Positions 33,474 through 41,481 are shown, counted from the first letter of the stretch. The stretch is DNA of 46,769 nucleotides from JAOTYV01 sp041557595 (GCA_041557595.1 JBFFGE010000007.1:1-46769); one strand, 5' to 3'. Numbers and translations: made by a program. Notes: generated by a model not told the origin, from the letters alone.

Positions 33474-34778
33474 ATGAAAATCGCCATTCTCAAGGAAAGG
33501 CGGCCGGACGAAACGCGCGTCGCCGGGTCTCCTGAGACAGTCAAGAAATTCGCCGAGTTGGGTGCCGACGTCGTCGTGGAAAAGGGCGCCGGCGTGAAGG
33601 CATCGCTGCCGGATTCGGCCTTCACCGAATCGGGCGCGACGATTGCCGCGACGGCAAAGGCGGCGCTGAAGGGCGCGGATGTGGTGCTCAAGGTGCGGGC
33701 GCCGATGATTGCGGGCGAGGGCGAAGATGAGCTCGCCAATTTCATCAAGGGTCAAATTCTCTGCTGCCAAATGAACGCGTTGACGGAGAAGGACTTCGTC
33801 GCGGCCATGGCGGCGGCCGGCGTGACCGGTTTCGCGATGGAACTGATGCCGCGCATTTCGCGCGCCCAGTCGATGGACGTGCTGTCGTCTCAATCCAATC
33901 TTGCGGGCTATCGCGCGGTGCTCGATGCGGCAGTCGAGTTCGGCCGCGCCTTTCCGATGATGATGACCGCGGCGGGCACGGTGCCGCCGGCGCGCGTGTT
34001 GGTGATGGGGGTCGGCGTGGCCGGGCTTCAGGCGATCGCGACCGCGCGCCGTCTCGGGGCCGTGGTATCGGCCACCGATGTGCGGCCGGCGACAAAGGAA
34101 CAGGTCGAATCGCTGGGCGCGAAATTCGTCGCCGTCGAAGATGAAGAATTTCAGGATGCGCAAACCGAAGGCGGCTACGCCAAGGAGATGAGCGACGCCT
34201 ACAAAAAGAAGCAGGCGGCGCTGATCGCCAAAACGATTGCGAAGCAGGATATCGTGATCTGTACGGCGCTGATTCCGGGGCGGCCCGCGCCCCAGTTGAT
34301 CAGCGAAGCGATGCTGAAATCCATGAAACCGGGTTCGCTCGTTGTCGATCTCGCGGTCGAAGCGGGCGGCAATTGTGCCGGCGCGGTCGCCGGAAAGGTG
34401 GTGACCAAGCACGGCGTGCGCATCATAGGGCACCGCAATGTGCCCGGGCGGATTCCGGAAGACGCGAGCAAGCTGTTCGCCAAGAACCTGTTTAATTTCC
34501 TGGTGCCGATGATCGACGCGGAAAGCAAGGCGCTCAAGATCGATTGGCAGGACGAAGTGATCGCCGGTACGCTGGTCACGCGGGACGGCGCGGTCGTTCA
34601 CCCGTCGATCGCAGGCGGTTCGGCCAAACCGGCGAAGGCCGAGGCGAAGCCGTCCACGGAGCCAAAGGAACCCGAACGACCCAAGACACCCAAGACACCC
34701 AAGGCAGATGAAGAAACGGCCGCCGGTGACGTGGACGCCGCGCCTGACAAGGCCGGCGCCGACGGCAAGGGAGATTGA
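33474..34778 (+). CDS. pntAA: NAD(P) transhydrogenase alpha subunit, part 1
   Basis: 434 aa. This is domain I, the NAD(H)-binding part of proton-translocating transhydrogenase: MKIAILKERRPDETRVAGSPETVKKF, the ISRAQSMDVLSSQSNLAGY substrate region and the Rossmann core VLVMGVGVAGLQAIATARRLGAVV. About 50 C-terminal residues are rich in Lys, Pro, Glu and Ala (KPAKAEAKP..KTPKTPKADEE), a flexible tail that links to the next subunit in this split form. Followed by pntAB after 5 bases and pntB, the three-subunit layout common in alphaproteobacteria. The complex makes NADPH from NADH using the proton gradient. Confidence 0.95.
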   Translation: MKIAILKERRPDETRVAGSPETVKKFAELGADVVVEKGAGVKASLPDSAFTESGATIAATAKAALKGADVVLKVRAPMIAGEGEDELANFIKGQILCCQMNALTEKDFVAAMAAAGVTGFAMELMPRISRAQSMDVLSSQSNLAGYRAVLDAAVEFGRAFPMMMTAAGTVPPARVLVMGVGVAGLQAIATARRLGAVVSATDVRPATKEQVESLGAKFVAVEDEEFQDAQTEGGYAKEMSDAYKKKQAALIAKTIAKQDIVICTALIPGRPAPQLISEAMLKSMKPGSLVVDLAVEAGGNCAGAVAGKVVTKHGVRIIGHRNVPGRIPEDASKLFAKNLFNFLVPMIDAESKALKIDWQDEVIAGTLVTRDGAVVHPSIAGGSAKPAKAEAKPSTEPKEPERPKTPKTPKADEETAAGDVDAAPDKAGADGKGD

Positions 34779-34783
34779 ACGAG

Positions 34784-35194
34784 ATGCAGGGCGACGCTCT
34801 ACTCAAAAAAGCCGAGGAGATGGCGAAAGGCGCGGCCGAACTCGCGGTGCAGGCGGAAGAGCTGTTCAATCAGGTTGCGCACACGGCGTTTCAGTCGACC
34901 GGCGGCGGCGAACCCTTCGTCTTCATGTTCACGATTTTCGTGCTCGCCGTCTTTGTCGGATATTATGTGGTGTGGCACGTGACGCCGGCGTTGCATTCGC
35001 CGCTGATGGGCGTGACCAACGCGATTTCATCGGTGATCGTGGTCGGCGCGCTTATAGCCGCGAGCCCGGCCGATATGAGCCTCTCCAAGATCTTCGGCTT
35101 CATCGCCGTTGTCCTTGCGTCGATCAATATCTTCGGCGGCTTCATCGTCACGCAGCGCATGCTGCAGATGTTCAAGAAGAAGCCGAAGGCTTAG
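34784..35194 (+). CDS. pntAB: NAD(P) transhydrogenase alpha subunit, part 2 (membrane)
   Basis: 136 aa. The first part of membrane domain II: after a charged helical start come three to four hydrophobic helices (FVFMFTIFVLAVFVGYYVVWHV, TNAISSVIVVGALIAA and FGFIAVVLASINIFGGFIV). TPALHSPLMGVTNAISSVIVVGAL is highly conserved in the family. ATG 34784 is chosen because AGGGAG is about 10 bases upstream; a TTG at 34775 overlapping the pntAA stop is closer to the site than is usual. Downstream gene pntB begins 17 bases later. Confidence 0.92.
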   Translation: MQGDALLKKAEEMAKGAAELAVQAEELFNQVAHTAFQSTGGGEPFVFMFTIFVLAVFVGYYVVWHVTPALHSPLMGVTNAISSVIVVGALIAASPADMSLSKIFGFIAVVLASINIFGGFIVTQRMLQMFKKKPKA

Positions 35195-35211
35195 GGGGCG
35201 CGGGGAACATC

Positions 35212-36600
35212 ATGAGCAATCTGCCGGCCCTCGCCTATTTGATCGCGAGCATCTGTTTCATCATGGCCTTGCGCGGCCTGTCGTCGCCGGAAACCGCCCG
35301 TAACGGCAATCTCTTCGGGATCGCCGGCATGGTGATCGCCGTTCTGACGACGTTGGCGTCGCCGGGCGTGTTGAGCTATTCGCTGATTTTTCTCGGTGTG
35401 CTGATCGGCGGCTCGATCGGCACCGTGGTTGCCCTGCGGATTCAGATGACCGCCTTGCCGCAGCTGGTCGCCGCGTTTCATAGCCTGGTCGGGCTGGCCG
35501 CGGTGTTCGTCGCGGCGGCGGCGTTTTACGAGCCCTCGGCGTACGGGATTGGCGTCTTCGGCAAGATCCCGGTCGCCAGCCTGATCGAGATGACCATCGG
35601 CACGGCGATCGGCGCGATTACCTTTACCGGGTCGATCGTCGCCTTCGCAAAGTTGCAAGGGATCATGAGCGGCGCGCCGATCGTCTTTCCGGGGCAGCAT
35701 TTGCTGAATGCGGCGCTCGGCGTGCTGCTGATTTTGCTGATCGCCTTGATATGCGGCAGTCAAAGCGCCGGACTTTTCTGGGCGATAGCCATCGTCGCCT
35801 TCACGATCGGCGTCCTGATCATCATCCCGATCGGCGGCGCCGACATGCCGGTGGTGATTTCGATGCTGAACAGCTATTCGGGCTGGGCGGCGTGCGGGAT
35901 CGGCTTCACGCTCAGCAACACCGCGCTGATCATCACCGGGGCGCTGGTGGGCTCTTCGGGTGCGATCCTCAGCTATATCATGTGCAAGGGCATGAACCGC
36001 TCCTTCTTCAGCGTGATCCTGGGGGGCTTCGGAGGCGAGGCGGCGGGTCCCGATGCCGATGCGCTGAAGGACCGGACAGTGCGCTCAGGGAGCGCTGAGG
36101 ACGCCGCCTTCATCATGAAGAACGCGGGAAGCGTGATTATCGTGCCGGGCTACGGCATGGCCGTGGCGCAGGCGCAGCACGCCTTGAGGGAGATGGCCGA
36201 CCTCCTGAAAAAGGACGGGATTCAGGTCCGCTACGCGATCCATCCGGTGGCCGGGCGCATGCCGGGGCATATGAACGTCCTGTTGGCGGAGGCCAACGTG
36301 TCCTATGATGACGTGCTGGAATTGGATGAGATCAACCGGGATTTCGCCGGCACGGACGTGGCCTTCGTAATCGGCGCCAACGACGTGACCAATCCGGCAG
36401 CCAAAAACGATCCGCAGAGCCCGATTTACGGGATGCCGATTCTCGATGTGGAAAAAGCCAGTACGGTGCTGTTTATCAAGCGCTCGCTCGGTTCCGGCTA
36501 TGCCGGAATCGAGAACGAGCTGTTTTTCCGCGACAACACGATGATGTTGTTCGCCGACGCCAAGGCGATGTGCGAAGACATCGTCAAGGCGCTCGAGTAA
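35212..36600 (+). CDS. pntB: NAD(P) transhydrogenase beta subunit
   Basis: 462 aa. It holds the rest of the proton channel and the NADP(H)-binding domain III. Eight to nine hydrophobic helices lie between residues 5 and 260, including PVVISMLNSYSGWAACGIGFTL. Domain III follows with VIIVPGYGMAVAQAQHALREM, YAIHPVAGRMPGHMNVLLAEA, DVAFVIGANDVTNPAAK and VLFIKRSLGSGYAG. ATG 35212 aligns with the family start; the longer upstream reading runs through pntAB. It completes the pntAA-pntAB-pntB operon, followed by a probable terminator. Confidence 0.96.
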   Translation: MSNLPALAYLIASICFIMALRGLSSPETARNGNLFGIAGMVIAVLTTLASPGVLSYSLIFLGVLIGGSIGTVVALRIQMTALPQLVAAFHSLVGLAAVFVAAAAFYEPSAYGIGVFGKIPVASLIEMTIGTAIGAITFTGSIVAFAKLQGIMSGAPIVFPGQHLLNAALGVLLILLIALICGSQSAGLFWAIAIVAFTIGVLIIIPIGGADMPVVISMLNSYSGWAACGIGFTLSNTALIITGALVGSSGAILSYIMCKGMNRSFFSVILGGFGGEAAGPDADALKDRTVRSGSAEDAAFIMKNAGSVIIVPGYGMAVAQAQHALREMADLLKKDGIQVRYAIHPVAGRMPGHMNVLLAEANVSYDDVLELDEINRDFAGTDVAFVIGANDVTNPAAKNDPQSPIYGMPILDVEKASTVLFIKRSLGSGYAGIENELFFRDNTMMLFADAKAMCEDIVKALE

Positions 36601-36622
36601 GCGCTTCGCGCCGGTTTTTTTT
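36601..36622 (+). terminator. probable terminator after pntB
   Basis: GCGC-TTC-GCGC directly after the stop is followed by CGG and eight T residues (36615-36622). A second possible stem, GCCGG (36610-36614) with CCGGC (36627-36631), flanks the T-run. The short stem makes it less than certain. Confidence 0.5.
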
Positions 36623-36794
36623 AGAGCCGGCTAACGATAAATTGCGGGATCTGTTCCCGGGTCAGATTCATCGCCGCGAGCGAGGTATCGTTCATGCTGT
36701 TGAGGCGTTGAAACTGATTGTGGGCGTCGATCGCCCGGCCGAGAGTGGCCATGAATCCGCGCCGTTGGCCGGATGTTTTGGGTGCTGCAGTCAT
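36621..36794 (-). CDS. DUF1127-like small protein
   Basis: 57 aa. The segment FQRLNSMNDTSLAAMNLTREQIPQFI resembles DUF1127 proteins (L-x-x-M-x-D-x-x-L-x-x-x-x-L-T-R-x-x-I), small basic proteins linked in Rhizobiales to RNA handling and phosphate or carbon metabolism. The start at 36794 has GGAGG six bases upstream; two earlier Met codons lack one. The gene follows the DUF3179 gene on the same strand with 128 bases between, which holds a perfect palindrome at 36884-36900. Confidence 0.7.
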   Translation of the reverse strand: MTAAPKTSGQRRGFMATLGRAIDAHNQFQRLNSMNDTSLAAMNLTREQIPQFIVSRL

Positions 36795-36883
36795 ATCTGC
36801 CTCCATACTCGATGTAGGCGTTGGTTCCCCAACGATTCGAGGTAGATATGGTGCGGTTTTCGGATGGAAACCAGCGATAATGC

Positions 36884-36900
36884 TGCATTGCAGCAATGCA
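36884..36900. promoter_or_regulatory. 17-bp palindrome TGCATTGC-A-GCAATGCA
   Basis: A perfect inverted repeat with a one-base centre, 90 bases upstream of the small DUF1127-like gene and just past the end of the DUF3179 gene. The following AATGCAT (36906-36912) repeats part of it. No T-run, so an operator is more likely than a terminator. Confidence 0.5.
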
Positions 36901-36922
36901 AACAATGCATGCCCGAAACCGG

Positions 36923-37897
36923 CTATTTGTGGATCGGCGCGCCGGGACGGAAGGCGTGGAACGCAAAGGCAAAATCGATGAAATAGGCGATATCCTCGGC
37001 GCCCGAATCGGTCAGGCGCTGCGCGGTGACATTACCCACATCCTTGCCGTGCGCAATGTCGCCGCTGTCGAGCGCGGAATTCTGGCCGGGCTCCCATCGA
37101 AGGACGATTTTCCCGGGCAATTCGATCTTCCGCTTCTTGCGCAGCAGGTCGAGGCTCCAGGCTTGATCCTTTTCTTCGAGGGACACGACGCGGGCCAGCG
37201 GGGCGATCCCCTTGGGCATCTCGCCGCTATACAGGAATGGCTTCGCCAGCGAATCATAGCCGCCATAGGGGTTGGCGCCATAGGATCGGGCATCGGGATC
37301 GTTCGGCACGAGGACCCGGCCGTTCGGCGCGCGTTTTTTGAAATTGGCCCAGGATTCGAGGCGCGCCGGCAGGACTTTCAGGGTCTTGTCGGTCATTTCG
37401 CCGATAATGCCCTTGCCCAGGAATTGCTGCCACCAGCTCTCGGTTTGCCGGTCGTACATGACCAGATCGGATTTGCGGAGTTTGCCCGTCGTGCCGAAGT
37501 CGAGCACCTTTCCATCGAGGCGCCGGTCGAACACGATGGCGGCGTTGCACAGGGGACAGAAGGTAACCGCGACCGGCACGCCGCCGATCGTATCGTTGAC
37601 GATTTCGTGCCACATCAGCACCCGCAGCGGATAGGCCCTGATATCGCCCTTAACCGTGAGGCCGATGACCGGCTCGGTGGCCGCCAGGTCCTTCAAGGCG
37701 GAAACCGGCTTGAAGATCGGTGAGTCGATAGGGGGAATGCCGTCCTTGGGCGGCCCGCCGGACCGGATTTCATCGAACGGCACCGAATGCTTGGTAAAAT
37801 CGGTATTCGGCCACTCGTATTTCCAGGTATTCGGATTGGCCGACGCGTGGGCGGCGACCAACAAGAGGGCGGAAATTCCGGCGATCAGGCGCTTCAT
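36923..37897 (-). CDS. DUF3179 domain secreted protein
   Basis: 324 aa. The signal peptide is MKRLIAGISALLLVAAHASA, so it is exported. The DUF3179 core is clear: PPKDGIPPIDSPIF, then IRAYPLRVLMWHEIVNDTIGGVPVAVTFCPLCNAAIVFDR with the paired CPLC cysteines, and later WANFKKRAPNGRVLVP. The CxxC segment suggests a metal or redox site. Function of the family is unknown. ATG 37897 is chosen over 37939 because the signal peptide starts there. Confidence 0.9.
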   Translation of the reverse strand: MKRLIAGISALLLVAAHASANPNTWKYEWPNTDFTKHSVPFDEIRSGGPPKDGIPPIDSPIFKPVSALKDLAATEPVIGLTVKGDIRAYPLRVLMWHEIVNDTIGGVPVAVTFCPLCNAAIVFDRRLDGKVLDFGTTGKLRKSDLVMYDRQTESWWQQFLGKGIIGEMTDKTLKVLPARLESWANFKKRAPNGRVLVPNDPDARSYGANPYGGYDSLAKPFLYSGEMPKGIAPLARVVSLEEKDQAWSLDLLRKKRKIELPGKIVLRWEPGQNSALDSGDIAHGKDVGNVTAQRLTDSGAEDIAYFIDFAFAFHAFRPGAPIHK

Positions 37898-38048
37898 GCG
37901 CAGCAGTGTGGCCGCGCGCGGCAGCGTAATGCAAGTCACTGTTGTGTGAAGGGCAGGGGTCGGCTTCGGGCAACGCTCCGGCGCGGCAGGTCAGGGCCGG
38001 CGGATGCAAGGCATTGATAAGTCCAGGGTCTGCTCGGACGGCGGGGTG

Positions 38049-38279
38049 CTAGTACCCGTCGCGGTCCATGCGCTTGCGCAGCAGCTTCCGGTGGCGGCGC
38101 ACCGCCTCCGCCTTTTCTCGGGCTTTCCGTTCCGACGGCTTTTCGTAGGCACGGCGCAGTTTCATCTCCCTGAAAACGCCCTCGCGCTGCATCTTCTTCT
38201 TCAGAGCCTTCAGCGCTTGATCGACGTTATTATCGCGGACAACTACGTTTACGATGGTACGAACTCCTTCTGCCATCAT
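38049..38279 (-). CDS. rpsU: 30S ribosomal protein S21
   Basis: 76 aa from the first ATG. The core VVVRDNNVDQALKALKKKMQREGVFREMKLRRAYEKPSERKAREKAEAVRR is S21, which helps 30S subunits engage mRNA. The normal family start falls about 8 codons later, near the residues I9-V10. The ATG at 38279 has no ribosome-binding site; instead AAGGAG (38269-38264) lies 8 bases before an in-frame ATC at 38255. So the true start may be a non-AUG codon giving 68 aa. Both starts give the same core. Confidence 0.95.
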   Translation of the reverse strand: MMAEGVRTIVNVVVRDNNVDQALKALKKKMQREGVFREMKLRRAYEKPSERKAREKAEAVRRHRKLLRKRMDRDGY

Positions 38280-38418
38280 CGTTTATTGCAATATTGGGTT
38301 TTAGGCACACAAACTGCTCCAGCCAAGGCCAGAGCGGGCGGCTTATAACATAGGGGTAGCGCGATGTGAAGGGCATATGGCGGAGTCGACCACGCTTTAC
38401 GGGGCGCGGACGAAACCC

Positions 38419-38424
38419 CATATT
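38419..38424 (+). promoter_or_regulatory. candidate -10 element for leaderless def
   Basis: CATATT then ACCGCC then the ATG at 38431, the six-base spacing of the TATAGT sites. No Shine-Dalgarno precedes this ATG. Confidence 0.35.
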
Positions 38425-38430
38425 ACCGCC

Positions 38431-39021
38431 ATGGCAATACTCAAAATCGCCCGAATGGGGCATCCGGTGCTGCGCGGGCAGGCCCGGGACGTCGAGGAAC
38501 CGACGGCGCCCGAAATTCGGGCTCTTGTGCGCGACATGCTCGAAACGATGGAGGATGCGGACGGCGCGGGTCTTGCTGCGCCGCAGGTTCATGTCCCGCT
38601 CCGCCTGGTCATATTTCATGTCGCCGCGGAACACGGCGAGGCGGAAGACGAGCCGCCGGTGCCGCTGACCGTTTTGATCAATCCGGTCATCACGCCCTTG
38701 ACCGAGGAAACCGACCTCGATTGGGAAGGTTGTCTGTCGGTTCCCGGTCTGGTCGGCGCCGTACCCCGGTATACCCGAATCCGTTATCAGGGCGTCGACC
38801 ATGAAGGCGGTGAAATCGACCGGATTGCCGAGGGGTTTCACGCGCGCGTGGTGCAACATGAATGCGACCATCTCGACGGTATCCTGTATCCGCAGCGCAT
38901 GACCAATTTGGCGCTTCTGATGTACCGCGAGGAAATGCGCCATATGACGTCCCGGCAGGATGAAGAGCCGGATGATGATGAGGGCGCGGCGGATGAAGGC
39001 GCGATCGAGCAGGCGGGATGA
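38431..39021 (+). CDS. def: peptide deformylase
   Basis: 196 aa. It removes the N-formyl group from new proteins using a metal bound by a Cys and two His. The three motifs are present: GAGLAAPQ, EGCLSVP (metal Cys) and QHECDHLDG (two metal His and catalytic Glu). A charged, acidic tail (DEEPDDDEGAADEGA) extends beyond the usual end. ATG 38431 (MAILKIARMGHPVLR) fits the family start; an upstream ATG at 38377 would add 18 unconserved residues. The stop overlaps the COQ9 start. Confidence 0.93.
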   Translation: MAILKIARMGHPVLRGQARDVEEPTAPEIRALVRDMLETMEDADGAGLAAPQVHVPLRLVIFHVAAEHGEAEDEPPVPLTVLINPVITPLTEETDLDWEGCLSVPGLVGAVPRYTRIRYQGVDHEGGEIDRIAEGFHARVVQHECDHLDGILYPQRMTNLALLMYREEMRHMTSRQDEEPDDDEGAADEGAIEQAG

Positions 39022-39656
39022 GCGATCTGGACGATAATCGCGACGCGCTCGTTCTGGCGGCGCTGCGCCACGTCCCTTTCGACGGGTGGAGCCGCCGGGC
39101 GATGCGCCATGCGGCCCGGGATGTCGGCCTGGACCCGGCCCTCGCCGACCGGGCCTTCCCCTATGGCGCGGCCGATATGGTTGCGGCATTCAGCCGGCTG
39201 GCGGACCGGCGCATGATCGCGGCGCTCGAAGGGCGGGACGTGGCCGCCATGAAGGTGCGGCAGCGGATCGGCGCGGGCGTCCGTACGCGGCTGGAGGCGT
39301 GGGCGCCGCATCGAGAAGCGGTGCGCCGGAGTCTTGCCGTACTTGCGATGCCGCAAAATACAGGTACGGCCCTTCGGTGTCTGTATGATACGGTCGATGC
39401 GATATGGGTTGCGGCCGGAGACTCGGCGACCGATTGGAATTTCTATTCGAAGCGCGCATTATTGGCGGGTGTTTACAGCGCTACGGCCTTGTATTGGCTG
39501 GACGATCGGTCGGAGGATGCGGCGGACAGCTGGGCCTTTCTCGACCGGCGGATCGACGATGTCATGCGAATTCCGAAGTTCGGCGCGCGCCTGAAAAACG
39601 TACGAAATTCGATTTTTTGTCCTGTACGCATATGTCGGAATGTTCGTACGTATTAA
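39018..39656 (+). CDS. COQ9 family ubiquinone biosynthesis protein
   Basis: 212 aa. The TetR-like N-terminal helices (DALVLAALRHVPFDGWSRRAMRHAARDVGL) and the lipid-binding core (DWNFYSKRALLAGVYSATALYWLDD, IDDVMRIPKF) identify COQ9, which carries quinone precursors to the hydroxylase COQ7. ATGA overlap with def. The usual family end is near MRIPKFGARL; here about 20 further residues (NVRNSIFCPVRICRNVRTY) come from an AT-rich stretch containing an inverted repeat at 39598-39651, suggesting the tail was added by sequence inserted at the 3' end. Confidence 0.85.
   Translation: MSDLDDNRDALVLAALRHVPFDGWSRRAMRHAARDVGLDPALADRAFPYGAADMVAAFSRLADRRMIAALEGRDVAAMKVRQRIGAGVRTRLEAWAPHREAVRRSLAVLAMPQNTGTALRCLYDTVDAIWVAAGDSATDWNFYSKRALLAGVYSATALYWLDDRSEDAADSWAFLDRRIDDVMRIPKFGARLKNVRNSIFCPVRICRNVRTY
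39598..39651. repeat. inverted repeat in the 3' end of the COQ9 gene
   Basis: ACGTACGAA (39598-39606) and TTCGTACGT (39643-39651) are perfect complements 36 bases apart; a third GTACG lies between them with a six-T run. The stretch is AT-richer than the gene and encodes the unusual tail. It could serve as the terminator between the convergent COQ9 and purK genes. Confidence 0.5.
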
Positions 39657-39685
39657 CCGTATGTAGTTTGGCGGTTGGGTGTGGG

Positions 39686-40777
39686 TCAGTCTGTTCGCGG
39701 CGTCAGGCGCGTGACATGGCCCATCTTGCGTCCCGGCCGGACCGCATCCTTGCCATACAGGTGCAGCCGGGCGCTCGGTTCGGACAGGATATCCAGCCAC
39801 GCATTGACCTCGTCGCCGATCAAGTTCTTCATCACCGCATCCGAGTGCCGTTCCGGCGAGCCGAGCGGTAGTCCGCAAATGGCACGGATTAGTTGCTGAA
39901 ACTGGCTGATCGCGCATCCATCGATGGTCCAGTGGCCGGAATTATGCGGCCGGGGCGCGATTTCATTGACCAAGACCTCGCCATCCCAGGTGACGAACAT
40001 CTCCACCGCCAGCAAGCCGATGACGTCGAGCGTTTCGGCGGCCGTGCGGGCGATTTCGCCGGCCCGCGCCGCGATGCTCTCCGAAATGCCGGCGGGAATG
40101 ATCGTCGTGTCGAGAATATGGTTCACATGCCGGTTTTCCACCGGAACGTAGGAGGCCGTTTCGCCGGTCAGGCCCCGGGCGACGATGACAGAAATCTCCA
40201 ACGCATAGTCGATCCAGCCTTCGAGGACCGCGTGATCCGTGCCGAGCTCCGCGAATGCCTCCTCCAGCTGGGTGTCCGCATCGATCTTGATCTGGCCCTT
40301 GCCGTCATATCCGAATTTCGCGGTCTTCAGGACGGCGGGCCGGCCGATCGACCCGACCGCCGCCCGCAGGGAGGGGAGGTCGGTCACGTGCCGGTAGGGC
40401 GCGGTGCCGATTCCCGCCTTGTTCAGGAAGGTTTTTTCGAGCATCCGGTCCTGCGCGGTGGCCAGCACGTCGGGCCCTGGACGCACCGGCACCCGTTCCG
40501 CCAAATAGCGCACCGATTCCTCGGGAATATTCTCGAATTCCAGCGTCACCACGTCGACTGCCGCGGCGAAGGCGTCGAGGGCGCTGCGGTCGTCGTATCG
40601 CGCGACGGTCGACTGGGCGCAGACCTGCGCGGCCGGGCTATCCGGCCGGTCCGCGAAAGTGTGGGAGCGATAGCCCAGGCGGGCGGCCGCCAGTGCGATC
40701 ATCCGGCCAAGTTGACCGTCGCCCAGGATTCCGATGACCGATCCCGGGCCGAAGCGTTCCGGGCTGCTGTCACTCAT
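39686..40777 (-). CDS. purK: 5-(carboxyamino)imidazole ribonucleotide synthase
   Basis: 363 aa ATP-grasp enzyme of purine synthesis that carboxylates AIR on nitrogen. N-terminal GILGDGQLGRMIALAAARLGY, the ATP-grasp loop AVLKTAKFGYDGKGQ, ENRHVNHILDTTIIPA and the C-terminal VNEIAPRPHNSGHWTIDGC with the metal site. The start overlaps the purE stop by 8 bases (40770-40777), so it is coupled to purE. Convergent with COQ9 29 bases away. Confidence 0.97.
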   Translation of the reverse strand: MSDSSPERFGPGSVIGILGDGQLGRMIALAAARLGYRSHTFADRPDSPAAQVCAQSTVARYDDRSALDAFAAAVDVVTLEFENIPEESVRYLAERVPVRPGPDVLATAQDRMLEKTFLNKAGIGTAPYRHVTDLPSLRAAVGSIGRPAVLKTAKFGYDGKGQIKIDADTQLEEAFAELGTDHAVLEGWIDYALEISVIVARGLTGETASYVPVENRHVNHILDTTIIPAGISESIAARAGEIARTAAETLDVIGLLAVEMFVTWDGEVLVNEIAPRPHNSGHWTIDGCAISQFQQLIRAICGLPLGSPERHSDAVMKNLIGDEVNAWLDILSEPSARLHLYGKDAVRPGRKMGHVTRLTPRTD

Positions 40778-41261
40778 CGCTGGGATTCAGGCCGACCCCC
40801 GAGGTTTGATTGGTGCGCCAATCGTCCAGCGCGGTGGCGGCGGCGGGATCGGAGAGCGCGATGACCGCGGCGGCAAGCAGGGCCGCGTTGATCGCGCCGG
40901 CACGGCCGATGGCCAGCGTGCCCACCGGTATGCCGGCCGGCATCTGCACGATCGACATCAAGCTGTCCATGCCTTTCAAGGCATTGCTTTCGATCGGCAC
41001 GCCGAAGACCGGCAGCGGTGTCATCGACGCGGTCATGCCGGGTAAATGGGCTGCCCCGCCGGCGCCGGCGATGATCGTTTTGAGCCCGCGATCGCGCGCG
41101 GTTTGCGCATAATCGACCAGCCGCTTCGGTGTCCGGTGGGCGGAAACGATACGGGTTTCATGGGAAATGCCCAGTTTCTCGAGCGTTTCCGCAGCATGGC
41201 GCATGGTCGGCCAATCGGATTGGCTTCCCATGATAATTCCTACGACGGGTAATTCGGCCAT
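40770..41261 (-). CDS. purE: N5-CAIR mutase
   Basis: 163 aa. It moves the carboxyl group of N5-CAIR to carbon 4 in purine synthesis. The substrate-binding MGSQSDWPTMRHAA, HRTPKRLVDYA, GAGGAAHLPGMTASMTPLPVFGVPI and AINAALLAAAVIAL are all present, as in bacterial class I PurE. Purine-rich GGGAGG lies about 12 bases before ATG 41261. First gene of the purE-purK unit; the compound hairpin element lies upstream of its promoter. Confidence 0.97.
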   Translation of the reverse strand: MAELPVVGIIMGSQSDWPTMRHAAETLEKLGISHETRIVSAHRTPKRLVDYAQTARDRGLKTIIAGAGGAAHLPGMTASMTPLPVFGVPIESNALKGMDSLMSIVQMPAGIPVGTLAIGRAGAINAALLAAAVIALSDPAAATALDDWRTNQTSGVGLNPSDE

Positions 41262-41376
41262 TCGGCTCGCGGCCTCCCTCTGCCCTTCCGGAGGCTCCGG
41301 AGCGGCGCATTATAGGCAGCGATCCGGGCCGCGCAAGCGGCAGCGGCACCGATTGCCGGTCGAATGGCGGATTTCC

Positions 41377-41418
41377 TAGAGCAGCGTGCGCCCATTCGGG
41401 CGCACCTAAGCTGTTCTA
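41377..41418. repeat. bulged hairpin next to the 55-bp repeat
   Basis: An outer 9-bp stem (41377-41385 with 41410-41418, one G-T wobble), a one-sided 4-base bulge CTAA (41406-41409), an inner perfect 8-bp stem (41386-41393 with 41398-41405) and a 4-base loop ATTC. This matches the architecture of the 55-bp repeat (outer stem, 4-base bulge, inner stem, 4-base loop), although its sequence differs. It is separated from it by 8 bases, and a further 6-bp stem TTCTAT/ATAGAA (41414-41429) overlaps the junction. Confidence 0.7.
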
Positions 41419-41426
41419 TCTTTATA

Positions 41427-41481
41427 GAATCGATCAACTTTTCTGCCTTTGATCGATCCCGATCAAAGGCAGGTTGATCTA
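41427..41481. repeat. 55-bp hairpin repeat, copy B
   Basis: Same element as 1-55 in the same orientation. Here the inner stem is 13 perfect pairs (41443-41455 with 41460-41472) around loop ATCC, the bulge is TTTT (41439-41442) and the outer stem has 7 pairs. Its last three bases supply the stop codon of the minus-strand regulator gene, in a different frame from copy A. So the element borders the 3' end of a gene in both cases. Confidence 0.85.

Noticed and set aside
38305..38430. A longer peptide deformylase from 38377
   Set aside because: The added 18 residues are not part of the family and the first ATG lacks the promoter spacing found at 38431.
41414..41429. TTCTAT-CTTT-ATAGAA as a terminator
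   Set aside because: Short AT stem without a T-run; better explained as part of the compound repeat junction.
1..41481. The two 55-bp repeats as attachment sites of a 41-kb island
   Set aside because: The content between them is core metabolism with no integrase, and the differences between copies preserve folding, which fits a structured repeat and not a recombination core.
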